From contig NZ_JAJMPA010000001.1 in NCBI RefSeq assembly GCF_020991475.1, positions 620,001 through 684,000 of the forward strand: a stretch of 64,000 nucleotides of DNA, in the 5' to 3' direction. Under the pieces are notes generated by a model. The model was given only the letters and a program-made list of their open reading frames with translations, made no database searches and was not told where the DNA came from. Shown here piece after piece: positions 1 to 8,448 of the stretch. The DNA is from Pedobacter sp. MC2016-14. Its GTDB lineage: Bacteria > Bacteroidota > Bacteroidia > Sphingobacteriales > Sphingobacteriaceae. Positions within the stretch are counted from its first letter, which is position 1. Each line of letters begins with the position of its first letter. Both the position numbers and the translations under genes were made by a program.

Positions 1-694
1 TAGTAGCTCCATCAAATCCGTCAGCATCAGTGAAGTGCATAGTATAACCTAAGTTAAAAGCAACACGGTCAGAAACTTTGAATTTAACACCAGCTCCTAC
101 AGGGATGTAAACATCTTTTCTGTAGTCTTTAGCATCATGACGATCGTACTGGCTACCAATGTAAGTACCTTTGTTATCAGTAACAGTACCGTTAGCAGCA
201 GTAGTTTTAGAAGAAGAAGCCATTAAACCGTAACCAGCAGTTACGAAGAAGTTTACTGAGTTCTCACGACGCAAGAAGTCAACAGTTGCTACGTTAACAA
301 CACCTCTTAAATCAACAGCATATTGAATTTGAGTTTCGAAATCTCTGTAACCAAACTCAACACCACCTGGTGCATTTTTGTTAGATCCAGAAACTTTACC
401 ACGGATACCGTTCAGTTCCAAGCCAAAAGCATGACCTAATTGTTTTTTAATGGAGATTCCATAACCTAAATTTACATCCTGGCTGTTGAAATCATTTGAA
501 CCGCCAATAGCAACAAATGGAGATAAAACACCCGCATTTACACCAATTGACCAGGTTCTGTACTGCCCTCTTCCACCAAATACTTTGGCTGAAGAAGAAG
601 TTGCTGTAGAATCCTGAGCATTAGCAAGAGTCGTAGCTCCCATTAATGCTACAAAAGAAACTGCAAGCCCCTTTTTTAAAGTAGAATAATTCAT
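1..694 (-). CDS. Outer membrane beta-barrel protein, OmpA-type N-terminal part (partial)
   Basis: Only the first 231 codons are inside the window; the gene continues past the left edge. The ATG is at 694. Residues 1-26 form a signal peptide ending in TLANA, with likely cleavage before QDS. After it come alternating strands rich in glycine and aromatics (for example FFVTAGYGLM, VAFNLGYTMHF) separated by polar turns, as in an eight-stranded porin-like barrel. Length and style suggest the barrel of an OmpA-family protein whose peptidoglycan-binding domain would lie outside the window; that domain is not seen. Codon use is strongly biased (GGT, GCT, AAC, CGT), more than in neighbouring genes, which suggests very high expression. 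A Bacteroidota-type promoter lies about 55 bases upstream. Confidence 0.8.
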   Translation of the reverse strand, partial: MNYSTLKKGLAVSFVALMGATTLANAQDSTATSSSAKVFGGRGQYRTWSIGVNAGVLSPFVAIGGSNDFNSQDVNLGYGISIKKQLGHAFGLELNGIRGKVSGSNKNAPGGVEFGYRDFETQIQYAVDLRGVVNVATVDFLRRENSVNFFVTAGYGLMASSSKTTAANGTVTDNKGTYIGSQYDRHDAKDYRKDVYIPVGAGVKFKVSDRVAFNLGYTMHFTDADGFDGAT

Positions 695-748
695 AATTTT
701 CTTTTTTAAGGTTAAACAAATTTTAATCGTCTAATTTTTTTTGTGTAG

Positions 749-778
749 CAAAATTAAACAAATTTTTAAATTCTCAAA
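749..778 (-). promoter_or_regulatory. Promoter of the outer membrane barrel gene
   Basis: On the minus strand a -7 element TAATTTTG (756-749) matches TAnnTTTG. An upstream TTTG (778-775) lies 18 bases away, slightly under the usual 19-21. The predicted transcript starts near 743, leaving a leader of about 48 bases before the ATG at 694. Confidence 0.5.
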
Positions 779-1121
779 CACGTGTGCAAACACCGTTCCA
801 AACTTAAACCTCACCAGAAAATAGTGAAAAACGCAGCATATTTTAACCAAAACCAGAGGGTGTACAAAAAAGCTAACACCACAAATACAGTGGCAATACA
901 CTATCCTTTAGCACATTACTAAACTTATAGACTTGTCGGTATTTTTTTTAAAAGATTTAATTTAGCCATACATTAGCAGCATTTTAGCCCTATTTGAGCT
1001 CGATAATACGCCGAAATAAGCGCAAAATAAGTGTTAATAATTGTTAACACTTATTAAATCAAGTCCTTTTTTTGAGACAATGGCATGAAAAACGCCTAAA
1101 ACAACCTGTTTTGTCAGCCAG
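779..1121. other. Intergenic region without a gene
   Basis: This 343-base stretch separates the barrel gene from meaB and is AT-rich. I see no convincing ORF or RNA gene. The one clear structure is the inverted repeat at 1026-1055, annotated separately. Confidence 0.6.
1026..1055 (-). terminator. Perfect 12-bp inverted repeat downstream of meaB
   Basis: Arms AATAAGTGTTAA (1026-1037) and TTAACACTTATT (1044-1055) are perfectly complementary around a 6-base loop. The repeat starts 67 bases after the meaB stop. On the minus strand it is followed by only a short T-run (TTTTG). The stem is AT-rich, so this may be a weak terminator or a protein-binding palindrome. Confidence 0.4.
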
Positions 1122-2006
1122 CTAAAGCCACTTGTCAATAAATTTATAGACATTAAATTCCGGCAAAGTCAGTGCAATTGCCAGATCGGCGCGCAATTTA
1201 GCCCGGTCAACATCCTTCATTCTGTAGTCCTGGATTATCTTAAATGCCTTTTCTGCCATAAGGTAAGATTTACGTTCCCGGTTAAAATCTCCGGGTGCTG
1301 TCAACCATTCACACAATTCCGTAATTCCAGCACCTTGATCAGCAACTGTTTCAAAAACAGGAATTGGTTTGTCCTGTACCAGTTTCTTAAGATTGGCCGC
1401 AAACAATGCAGCGCCATCTCTATCCGATTTATTGACCACAAATCCATCCGCTATTTCCATCAGGCCGGATTTAATGTTCTGGATCTCGTCACCAGACTCC
1501 GGAACCAACACAACAACCGTTCGATCTGCCAAACCCGCTATTTCTAACTCCGATTGCCCAACACCAACAGTTTCCACCAAAATCAGGTCAAAATCAGCGG
1601 ATTTCATCACATCAACCATTTCAATCGTTTTGGCAGAAATTCCACCTAATGCACCCCGGGTGGCAACAGACCTTATATATATACCCGGATTATTAAAATG
1701 GCTGGACATCCTGATTCGGTCGCCAAGTAAAGAGCCAAAATTAAATGGAGAAGTTGGGTCTACAGCCAGGATGGCAATCTTCATCTTCTTCGCTACAAAA
1801 TATGAAGCTATCTCGTTGACCAGCGTACTTTTACCTGCACCTGGAGGGCCTGTAATGCCAATTACAGGAACATCTCCCTTAATCTTCAGGGAACGTAAAA
1901 GCGCCTTAGCAGGATAAATATCATTCTCTACCAGGGTTAGCGCCCGGGCTAAGGCCATAAAACTTCCTTGCTCAATTGCTTGCAAAAGCGAATCGTGGGT
2001 TTCCAT
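1122..2006 (-). CDS. meaB: Methylmalonyl-CoA mutase-associated GTPase MeaB (ArgK family)
   Basis: MeaB is a G3E-family P-loop GTPase that chaperones adenosylcobalamin-dependent methylmalonyl-CoA mutase, gating cofactor loading and protecting the enzyme from inactivation. The 294-residue product has the P-loop GPPGAGKS at residues 53-60, a switch region around DPTSPFNFGSLLGDRIRM, the family signature IYIRSVATRGALGG, and a DLILVETVGVGQSE segment that holds the Walker B and base-binding neighbourhood. VVNKSD provides the NKxD guanine-specificity motif. Length fits the family. The ATG at 2006 follows a divergent intergenic region shared with a glycosyltransferase gene. The mutase genes are not adjacent here. 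Confidence 0.92.
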   Translation of the reverse strand: METHDSLLQAIEQGSFMALARALTLVENDIYPAKALLRSLKIKGDVPVIGITGPPGAGKSTLVNEIASYFVAKKMKIAILAVDPTSPFNFGSLLGDRIRMSSHFNNPGIYIRSVATRGALGGISAKTIEMVDVMKSADFDLILVETVGVGQSELEIAGLADRTVVVLVPESGDEIQNIKSGLMEIADGFVVNKSDRDGAALFAANLKKLVQDKPIPVFETVADQGAGITELCEWLTAPGDFNRERKSYLMAEKAFKIIQDYRMKDVDRAKLRADLAIALTLPEFNVYKFIDKWL

Positions 2007-2015
2007 ACAATAGAC

Positions 2016-2031
2016 TATCTTTGCTACAAAG
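2016..2031 (+). promoter_or_regulatory. Divergent control region between meaB and the first glycosyltransferase
   Basis: A plus-strand TATCTTTG (2016-2023) fits the -7 consensus TAnnTTTG for the gene starting at 2074. It overlaps a 13-base palindrome CTTTG-CTA-CAAAG (2019-2031). No good -33 TTTG was found, so confidence is modest. Confidence 0.35.
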
Positions 2032-2073
2032 AAATAGAATTTATACTCAATATTATACTATACCATAACCACA

Positions 2074-2952
2074 ATGAAGATAGCAGGTTTCTCTTTCATC
2101 AAAAATGCAATGATTAACGACTATCCGATAGTACAAGCCATTACCTCTATACTGCCAATATGCGATGAGTTTGTGATTGCAGTGGGCAAATCTGACGATG
2201 ATACTTTGAATCTGATTAAAAACATTGGCTCTGCTAAGATAAAAATCATAGAAACCGTGTGGGATGAGCGTTTGAAAGAAGGAGGTCGTGTATTTGCAGC
2301 AGAAACAGATAAAGCTTATGCAGCAATATCTAAAGATACCGACTGGGCTTTCTATATACAAGGTGATGAATGCGTTCATGAAAAATACCATGATACGCTG
2401 GTTAAGGAGATGAAAGACAATCTTCAGGACCCAAAAATTGAAGGATTGCTATTTAAGTACCTTCATTTTTATGGTTCTTACGATTATATTGCTGAATCCA
2501 GGAGATGGTACAGAAGAGAAATCAGGCTCCTCAAATACCAACCGGGCATCCATTCCTACAGAGATGCGCAAGGCTTTAGAAAGAATGGAGAAAAGATTAA
2601 AGTAAAATTAATTGATGCCTACATTTACCACTACGGATGGGTTAAACCGCCGGAAGGGCTCAATAAAAAAGTGCGAAATTTCAATAAATATTACCAGACA
2701 GAAGAATGGATTGAGGAAAACTACCCTCAGCAGAACACCTTCGACTTTGGCAATGCTGACCGTCTTATTCATTTTGCCGGCACGCATCCTAAGGTAATTC
2801 AGGATAAAATTCTTTCTACCAACTGGACATTACCAATTGACCCCACAGGCGTAAATAAAAAGCTCAGCCCAAGAAGAAAAGTTTTACAATGGATAGAAGA
2901 CAAAACAGGACGACGACTTTTTGAATACCGCAATTATACGCTCGTAAAGTAA
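2074..2952 (+). CDS. GT2-type glycosyltransferase
   Basis: The 292-residue protein has the opening of a GT-A fold transferase (KIAGFSFIKNAM, then FVIAVGKSDDDT) and a metal/nucleotide-binding acidic patch near QGDECVHEK around residue 100. It has no signal peptide or membrane segment, so it would act at the cytoplasmic face on a lipid-linked or LPS-core acceptor. It is the first gene of a pair: its TAA overlaps the ATG of the next glycosyltransferase by one base (TAATG), so translation is probably coupled. Related proteins are found in LPS core clusters. Donor and acceptor cannot be read from sequence. Confidence 0.75.
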   Translation: MKIAGFSFIKNAMINDYPIVQAITSILPICDEFVIAVGKSDDDTLNLIKNIGSAKIKIIETVWDERLKEGGRVFAAETDKAYAAISKDTDWAFYIQGDECVHEKYHDTLVKEMKDNLQDPKIEGLLFKYLHFYGSYDYIAESRRWYRREIRLLKYQPGIHSYRDAQGFRKNGEKIKVKLIDAYIYHYGWVKPPEGLNKKVRNFNKYYQTEEWIEENYPQQNTFDFGNADRLIHFAGTHPKVIQDKILSTNWTLPIDPTGVNKKLSPRRKVLQWIEDKTGRRLFEYRNYTLVK

Positions 2953-3941
2953 TGAATACAGGCATATCTGTAGTTTTGCCAAACTATAATGGCAGACAGC
3001 TTTTGGCAACATACCTGCCTTATACCTATGCAGCTTTAAATAGAAGTGGGATGGACTATGAGCTAATTGTTGTAGATGATTGTTCCACCGATGATTCTGT
3101 AAATTTCTTAGAGACTGAATATCCAGATGTTATGGTATTACAGAATGAGCAGAATGTTGGTTTCTCCAAAACCTGCAATGCAGGGATCATAGCCGCCAAT
3201 AAATCTCTTACTTTACTATTGAATACAGATGTAAAATTAAGTCCTGATTACTTTGAAGGCTTAATTTCCTATTTTGACCACCCTGAAACTTTCGGCGTTA
3301 TGGGGCGGATTATAGGCATGGAAGATGAGTTCATTCAAGATGCAGCTAGAATTCCCGGATTGAGCGGTTTTAAAATACAACCCAGCCGCTTTTATTACGC
3401 AGAAGACCCTACCGTTAAAGTACCTACGTTATATCTCTCGGGCGCTAATGCATTAATAGCTACAGAAAAATTGCAGGCTTTGGAAGGCTTTAATGAAATC
3501 TTTTCGCCTTTTTATGGAGAAGACCTGGACCTGGGCCTAAGGGCCTGGCGTAACGGCTGGACTTGCTATTACCACCACAATGCAATATGCAGGCATCAAA
3601 TTTCTTCCACGACTAAAAACCTTCAGAAAGCAAAATACATCAAGATGGTCTACTTCCGTAACCGGTATATTTTTTACCACCTGCATTGGAATGGATTTAA
3701 CCTGATCTTGTTGCACCTCCAACTCTTTTTTACAGATTTCCTTTTTAGCCTGCTCTCTTTTAAGGCATATAAAATTAAAGCTTACCTTAATTTCTGGAAA
3801 ATGATGCCGGCTATCATTGAAAGTAAAAACAGTTTTGCAGTTTATGTATCCTGGCCAAATGTTTCCTTAAAACAAGTTGTAAAACACTTATCGACCGCAG
3901 CTAAACAACTCGGGCTGACGAAGGTCCCAAAAGGAAATTAA
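2952..3941 (+). CDS. GT2 family glycosyltransferase
   Basis: This 329-residue protein is a typical GT2 enzyme. It begins ISVVLPNYNGR, carries the nucleotide-sugar aspartates in ELIVVDDCSTDDS, and has the DxD-like NTDV near residue 93. A later GEDLDLGLRAW segment matches the catalytic-base region seen in rhamnosyltransferase-like GT2 proteins. The C-terminal 100 residues contain a hydrophobic stretch (FNLILLHLQLFFTDFLF) that may attach it to the inner membrane. It overlaps the preceding glycosyltransferase by one base and probably works in the same glycan pathway. Confidence 0.85.
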   Translation: MNTGISVVLPNYNGRQLLATYLPYTYAALNRSGMDYELIVVDDCSTDDSVNFLETEYPDVMVLQNEQNVGFSKTCNAGIIAANKSLTLLLNTDVKLSPDYFEGLISYFDHPETFGVMGRIIGMEDEFIQDAARIPGLSGFKIQPSRFYYAEDPTVKVPTLYLSGANALIATEKLQALEGFNEIFSPFYGEDLDLGLRAWRNGWTCYYHHNAICRHQISSTTKNLQKAKYIKMVYFRNRYIFYHLHWNGFNLILLHLQLFFTDFLFSLLSFKAYKIKAYLNFWKMMPAIIESKNSFAVYVSWPNVSLKQVVKHLSTAAKQLGLTKVPKGN

Positions 3942-3950
3942 CTACCGGGA

Positions 3951-4337
3951 TTACCAAATTACATCTATTGCATATTTGCTAACATTGCTATCCCGGGAAA
4001 TTAGTTTATAATTCATATCGATTGCTGTAGCTACAATGATTCTGTCAAAGGGATCCCGATGTATTAGAGGTAAATCTTTTAAAACTTTAAGATATTCTAT
4101 CTGAATTGGAAGAATAAAAATATTATTTATGACGCAAGATTTTATGAGTTCGTCTATTGTATAATCCAATTGCAGCTTACCAATGGATTGTTTTATGGTT
4201 ATTTCCCAAAAAGTTGCTATACTAACATATAAATCATTATTTGTATCATTCAAGACTTGTTTAGCATATAGAGATAATGCATCATTATCATCTTGCATCC
4301 AAAGTAAGGTGTGTGTATCTAATAGATATTGCTGCAC
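3951..4337 (-). CDS. PIN-domain toxin, VapC-like
   Basis: The 128-residue protein has the PIN-domain pattern of a Mg-dependent ribonuclease toxin: LLDTHTLLW at the N-terminus (first acidic residue D7), an internal FWEIT glutamate, and HRDPFDRIIVATA (D94/D97) near the C-terminus. It uses a GTG start that overlaps the antitoxin TAG by one base (TAGTG), so the two are co-translated. VapC relatives cleave specific tRNAs or rRNA; the target here is unknown. The pair is inserted between glycan genes and points against them. Confidence 0.85.
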   Translation of the reverse strand: MQQYLLDTHTLLWMQDDNDALSLYAKQVLNDTNNDLYVSIATFWEITIKQSIGKLQLDYTIDELIKSCVINNIFILPIQIEYLKVLKDLPLIHRDPFDRIIVATAIDMNYKLISRDSNVSKYAIDVIW

Positions 4338-4546
4338 TATATGTAGTCTTTAAAATCATCTAAAGGCTCGTCAAAATCAGGACTCATTTTCATTCTGCCT
4401 TTCAACAAACCTAGTTTCCTACCTTGATTTGGAAGTAATTTCATATTACTTTTCTTCTCAATAATAAAATCAATAAAATCTTCTACCTCTTGCTGATAGG
4501 CAACAGGTATCTTTTTTATTTTGTCCAAAATTTGCGACTGCCCCAT
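4337..4546 (-). CDS. VapB-like antitoxin (DUF2281-type)
   Basis: This 69-residue protein precedes the PIN toxin. Its N-terminal half (ILDKIKKIPVAYQQEVEDFI) resembles the helical DNA-binding/dimer part of DUF2281 antitoxins. The C-terminus is acidic (DFDEPLDDFKDYI), as expected for the segment that blocks the PIN active site. It would neutralise the toxin and probably repress the pair. The ATG at 4546 lies about ten bases after the predicted transcription start. Confidence 0.75.
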   Translation of the reverse strand: MGQSQILDKIKKIPVAYQQEVEDFIDFIIEKKSNMKLLPNQGRKLGLLKGRMKMSPDFDEPLDDFKDYI

Positions 4547-4560
4547 AAGTATCTTTAATT

Positions 4561-4591
4561 CAAAAATAGTATTTAAAGTTGATGATTCAAA
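4561..4591 (-). promoter_or_regulatory. Consensus promoter of the vapBC-like pair
   Basis: On the minus strand TTTG (4591-4588) is followed after exactly 19 bases by TATTTTTG (4568-4561), a full match to the Bacteroidota TTTG / TAnnTTTG consensus. Transcription would begin near 4556, about ten bases before the antitoxin ATG, so the mRNA is almost leaderless. Confidence 0.65.
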
Positions 4592-4680
4592 TTGTTCGCT
4601 CGCTTAGCGGCAAAGGCAAACTTTTTAGTCCTACATATCGATTGTTCAAAATGTGTAACTTTACAACCTAAAATATTTTA

Positions 4681-6513
4681 ATGAAAACCTATTTCAGATT
4701 GTTGTCTTTCGCAAAGCCAATAGAAAAATTTGCGATACCTTATATCATCACTACCTTACTTGCTGTTCTTTTTGGCGTGTTAAACCTTACCTTGTTATCT
4801 CCATTATTTGGGGTAATGATGTCAGATGAAAAAACAAAACAAACCAGCATCACAAAAACTGCGGCTTCTAATTTTGACATCACAGGTAAATTTCAAGAGT
4901 TTGTAAATCACTCTATGACCGCAAACGGGCCGGAAAAAACCCTGACTTATATGTGCCTTGTCATTGTGGTTTCTGTGTTGCTCTCCAATATCTTCAAATA
5001 CTTTTCTCAAAGAACCATGGAAGATTTGCGGGTACATACCTTGCTTAATCTTCGCAAAACGGTATTCAATAACGTCATGAACCTTCATGTAGGCTATTTT
5101 AACAATGAACGTAAAGGAGATATTATTGCTAAAGTTTCTTCTGATGTCCAGGTGGTTCAGTTTACGGTAACCAATACCCTACAAGTAGTTTTTAAGGAGC
5201 CCCTGACACTTATTTTTTACATTGTTGCTTTATTGTCCATCTCTGTAAAACTTACCTTATTTTCATTGATGGTCATTCCGGTTTCTGCATTTATCATTAG
5301 TAAAATCGTAAAAAGATTAAAACAGCAGGCCAAAGAATCCCATGAATCTTTCGCGAAAATGATTGGCTTTTTAGATGAAGCCCTTGGTGCGGTAAAAATC
5401 ATCAAAGCATTTAACGCAACTGAAAGGATCAAAGATAAATTCCATGCTGAGAACGTTTTTTATTCCAATCTAAACCGCAAAATGGTAAGACGGCAACAGT
5501 TAGGCTCCCCGGTATCAGAATTTTTAGGCGTCTTAATGGTTACTTTTATCGTATGGTACGGTGCATCCCTGATTATGAATAAAGCATCCGATGCGCTGAC
5601 TGTTGGACAGTTCATTGCTTATATCGCTATATTTTCGCAGGTAATGCGTCCGGCTAAAGCATTAACAGATGCATTTAGTGGGATTCATTCCGGTATCGCA
5701 GCTGGAGAACGTGTATTAGACCTGATTGATACCAAACCAGAAATGATCAATAAAATTGGGGCAGAACCATTGCAAACTTTCAATAATGCACTGGTTTTTG
5801 ACAATGTATCATTTAGCTATGGTTCAAAAGAAGTGCTGAAAGGTATTAATTTAACCATTCAAAAAGGTAAAACTGTAGCATTGGTTGGCCCTTCAGGCGG
5901 TGGAAAAAGCACCATGATGGACCTGATCCCGCGCTTTCATGATCCTTTATCAGGTACCATTAAAATTGATGGGCATGACTATCGAGACTTAACTATAGAG
6001 AGCATCCGTGAACAAATGGGTACGGTAAACCAGGAATCTTTGTTATTTAACGATACCATATTTAACAACATTGCCTTTGCAAAACCAGAGGCGTCGGAAG
6101 AAGAAGTGATCGCTGCGGCCAAAATTGCCAATGCCCATGAGTTTATTCTGCATACGGAAAGTGGTTACCAAACTTTTGTAGGTGATAGAGGTAACCGCTT
6201 GTCCGGTGGCCAAAAACAAAGGATTTGTATCGCCAGAGCGGTTCTTGCCAACCCTCCAATTATGTTGCTGGATGAAGCAACCTCTGCTTTAGATACCGAA
6301 TCTGAAAAGCTGGTACAGGAAGCACTTAATAACCTAATGAAAAACAGGACTTCCATTGTCATAGCCCACCGTTTGAGCACCATACAACATGCTGATATGA
6401 TCGTGGTTATTGACAAAGGTCAGGTACGAGAAACAGGCAGTCACCAGGAACTGATGAGCAACACATCCGGATTGTACAAACGTTTAATTGATATGCAGGC
6501 CTTTACTGACTAA
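4681..6513 (+). CDS. MsbA-like ABC exporter, fused permease and ATPase
   Basis: This 610-residue half-transporter has an N-terminal six-helix membrane domain (about residues 15-320) and a C-terminal nucleotide-binding domain (about 365-605). The Walker A motif GPSGGGKST is at 403-411, the signature LSGGQKQR at 507-514, and the Walker B aspartate and catalytic glutamate at D531/E532, followed by a D-loop SALD. The switch histidine is in AHRLST. Homodimeric proteins of this type flip lipid A-core or other glycolipids across the inner membrane. The position among LPS-core-type genes supports that role, but the cargo is inferred. The next gene begins four bases after the stop. Confidence 0.88.
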   Translation: MKTYFRLLSFAKPIEKFAIPYIITTLLAVLFGVLNLTLLSPLFGVMMSDEKTKQTSITKTAASNFDITGKFQEFVNHSMTANGPEKTLTYMCLVIVVSVLLSNIFKYFSQRTMEDLRVHTLLNLRKTVFNNVMNLHVGYFNNERKGDIIAKVSSDVQVVQFTVTNTLQVVFKEPLTLIFYIVALLSISVKLTLFSLMVIPVSAFIISKIVKRLKQQAKESHESFAKMIGFLDEALGAVKIIKAFNATERIKDKFHAENVFYSNLNRKMVRRQQLGSPVSEFLGVLMVTFIVWYGASLIMNKASDALTVGQFIAYIAIFSQVMRPAKALTDAFSGIHSGIAAGERVLDLIDTKPEMINKIGAEPLQTFNNALVFDNVSFSYGSKEVLKGINLTIQKGKTVALVGPSGGGKSTMMDLIPRFHDPLSGTIKIDGHDYRDLTIESIREQMGTVNQESLLFNDTIFNNIAFAKPEASEEEVIAAAKIANAHEFILHTESGYQTFVGDRGNRLSGGQKQRICIARAVLANPPIMLLDEATSALDTESEKLVQEALNNLMKNRTSIVIAHRLSTIQHADMIVVIDKGQVRETGSHQELMSNTSGLYKRLIDMQAFTD

Positions 6514-6517
6514 TCCT

Positions 6518-7462
6518 ATGTTCAAAAAAAGAAATCCTTTGAGCAAATTGTGGCTCAAATTCACCAATAAAAATGACTACAAACAATACAAGTGGGAATT
6601 AAAGAACTACTACCAACAGGCATTTCACTATAATTTCAAGGGTAGTAAACGCCTAAACAGTCTTCCTAAAATAAAGGAAATACTCAAAACAGAAGGCCAT
6701 TTAAACGTAAATCATAGTGGTAATGCAGGCGATATTATTTACGCATTGCCAACACTTAAAAAATTACACGAGCTAACAGGCGCACAAATAAATCTTTACC
6801 TGAGGCTGAATCAGCCATTGATATTGTCTAACGCTTTATCCCATCCCCTTGGCAATGTGATGTTAAACCAGAAAATGACGGATCAGCTCAGTCCACTAAT
6901 TTCAAAACAAGAATATATCAACTTAGTTGAGCCTTATGCCGACCAAAGCATACATATAGATCTTGATTATTTTAGATCCGGAGTATTCCCTCTAGACCGT
7001 GGAAATATAGCCAGATGGTGTGGTTACACTACTGGTGTAAGCGCTGACCTTTGGAAGAAATGGTTGGATGTTACACCCAATGAAAAATATGCAGAAACTA
7101 TTATACTGGCACGAAGTGGAAGATACCAAAACGTTGAACTAGATTTTTCTTTTCTTAAAAATTATCAAAATATTAAATTTGTAGGCGTATCTTCTGAATT
7201 CGTAGAAATGCAAAAAATTATCCCCCAGCTGGAATGGGTACAGGTTAATGATTTTTTAGAACTTGCAGAAATCATTGCAGGCTGCAAATTCTTTATTGGC
7301 AACCAGTCTTTTCCATTTTCTATAGCTGAAGGACTAAAGGTCTCAAGAATTCTAGAGCTTCCAACTGACATTATCAATGTTGTACCTGAAGGCCCTGGCG
7401 GATATGATGTATTATTTCAAGACCATTTTGAATCCTTAGTAGAACAAATTGCAAACAATTAA
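6518..7462 (+). CDS. GT9-like (heptosyltransferase-related) protein, copy 1
   Basis: This 314-residue protein has the two hallmarks of ADP-heptose:LPS heptosyltransferase-like GT-B proteins: an N-terminal glycine-rich acceptor loop (HSGNAGDIIYALPTL, about residue 70) and a C-terminal CKFFIGNQSFPFSIAEGL segment that mirrors the nucleotide-sugar site. The start is placed at 6518, four bases after the exporter stop; a longer reading from 6488 would lie inside the exporter gene. A paralogue follows after 11 bases. With gmhA, hldA and hldC just downstream, heptose transfer is plausible, but these proteins differ from classical WaaC/WaaF and the donor is not proven. Confidence 0.6.
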   Translation: MFKKRNPLSKLWLKFTNKNDYKQYKWELKNYYQQAFHYNFKGSKRLNSLPKIKEILKTEGHLNVNHSGNAGDIIYALPTLKKLHELTGAQINLYLRLNQPLILSNALSHPLGNVMLNQKMTDQLSPLISKQEYINLVEPYADQSIHIDLDYFRSGVFPLDRGNIARWCGYTTGVSADLWKKWLDVTPNEKYAETIILARSGRYQNVELDFSFLKNYQNIKFVGVSSEFVEMQKIIPQLEWVQVNDFLELAEIIAGCKFFIGNQSFPFSIAEGLKVSRILELPTDIINVVPEGPGGYDVLFQDHFESLVEQIANN

Positions 7463-7473
7463 CACTCAAATAT

Positions 7474-8448
7474 ATGGAAATGCCATTTAGACCACTTAAC
7501 AAAATTAGCAAACTATACCTTAAAATCACCGACAAGGCTAAGTACATTAAATATAAAAGACAGGTTATATACTATAAAATCGACCTTAATAGAACTATTA
7601 AACTGAATGCTGTATTAGCTCAAAAAACTATTACCAATCCAGATAAAATTAAGGCGCTCGCCAAAGTCAAAGGCAAGATAAACTTCATTCATGCTGGTAA
7701 TGCTGGAGATATTATATATGCCTTGCCTACTTTAAAAGCAATCTATAAACTTACAGGTGTACCAATTAATCTTTACTTATTGCTAGATCAGCCCCATGGA
7801 TTAGATCCTATGTACACACATCCTTTGGGCAATGTAACCTTAAATCTTCAAATGGCAAATATGCTGACGCCTCTGATTGATCAGTTGGAATATATAAATT
7901 CCTGCCTCCCTTATCAAAGTGAAGAAATTGATATCAAGTTGGACCTTTTTAGAGAATTGCCCCTCCTCCTCGATAAAGGTAATATCATCAGATGGTACAA
8001 TTATACAACAGGTATTTTGCCTGAGGTAGCTACTCCGTGGTTAAAAGCTACGCCTAGTCAAAACTTTTCAGATAAAATTGTAATTGCACGTAGCCAGCGG
8101 TACCGGAACCCACACATCGATTATAATTTCCTTAATAAATATAAAAACTTGTGCTTTATAGGTGTTAAATCAGAATACGAAGAAATTGTTCAATGCATCC
8201 CAAAAATTGAGTTTGTTGAAGTTTCAAATTTCCTGCAGATGGCAGAAATCATTGCTGGTGCCGCTTTTTTTATAGGAAACCAATCCTTTCCATTTTCGAT
8301 TGCTGAAGCACTAAAAGTGCCTAGAATCCTAGAAACCAGTTTTGAAGCACCAAATGTGATTCCAGATGGTGATAATGGCTTTGACTTTCTATTACAAGAG
8401 CATTTTGAGTGGCATGTAGAAAATTTAAACCAGCGCCATCGCAGCTAA
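7474..8448 (+). CDS. GT9-like (heptosyltransferase-related) protein, copy 2
   Basis: This 324-residue paralogue can be aligned with the preceding protein along its whole length. It repeats the loop HAGNAGDIIYALPTL, the YTTGILPE/YTTGVSAD region, the KSEYEEIV block and the FFIGNQSFPFSIAE motif. The arrangement points to tandem duplication followed by divergence, perhaps giving two transferases that add successive sugars. No membrane segments or signal peptide are present. Its stop overlaps the convergent hldC stop by three bases (8446-8448 and 8445-8447), and no terminator separates the two. Confidence 0.6.
   Translation: MEMPFRPLNKISKLYLKITDKAKYIKYKRQVIYYKIDLNRTIKLNAVLAQKTITNPDKIKALAKVKGKINFIHAGNAGDIIYALPTLKAIYKLTGVPINLYLLLDQPHGLDPMYTHPLGNVTLNLQMANMLTPLIDQLEYINSCLPYQSEEIDIKLDLFRELPLLLDKGNIIRWYNYTTGILPEVATPWLKATPSQNFSDKIVIARSQRYRNPHIDYNFLNKYKNLCFIGVKSEYEEIVQCIPKIEFVEVSNFLQMAEIIAGAAFFIGNQSFPFSIAEALKVPRILETSFEAPNVIPDGDNGFDFLLQEHFEWHVENLNQRHRS

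Noticed and set aside
1369..1917. A 182-codon plus-strand ORF opposite meaB
   Set aside because: It lies wholly antisense to a clear MeaB gene and has a low-complexity Ser/Thr-rich product typical of a shadow frame.
6488..6517. Extended start of the first GT9-like gene at 6488
   Set aside because: This would overlap the end of the ABC exporter in another frame; the ATG at 6518 gives a clean start four bases after its stop.
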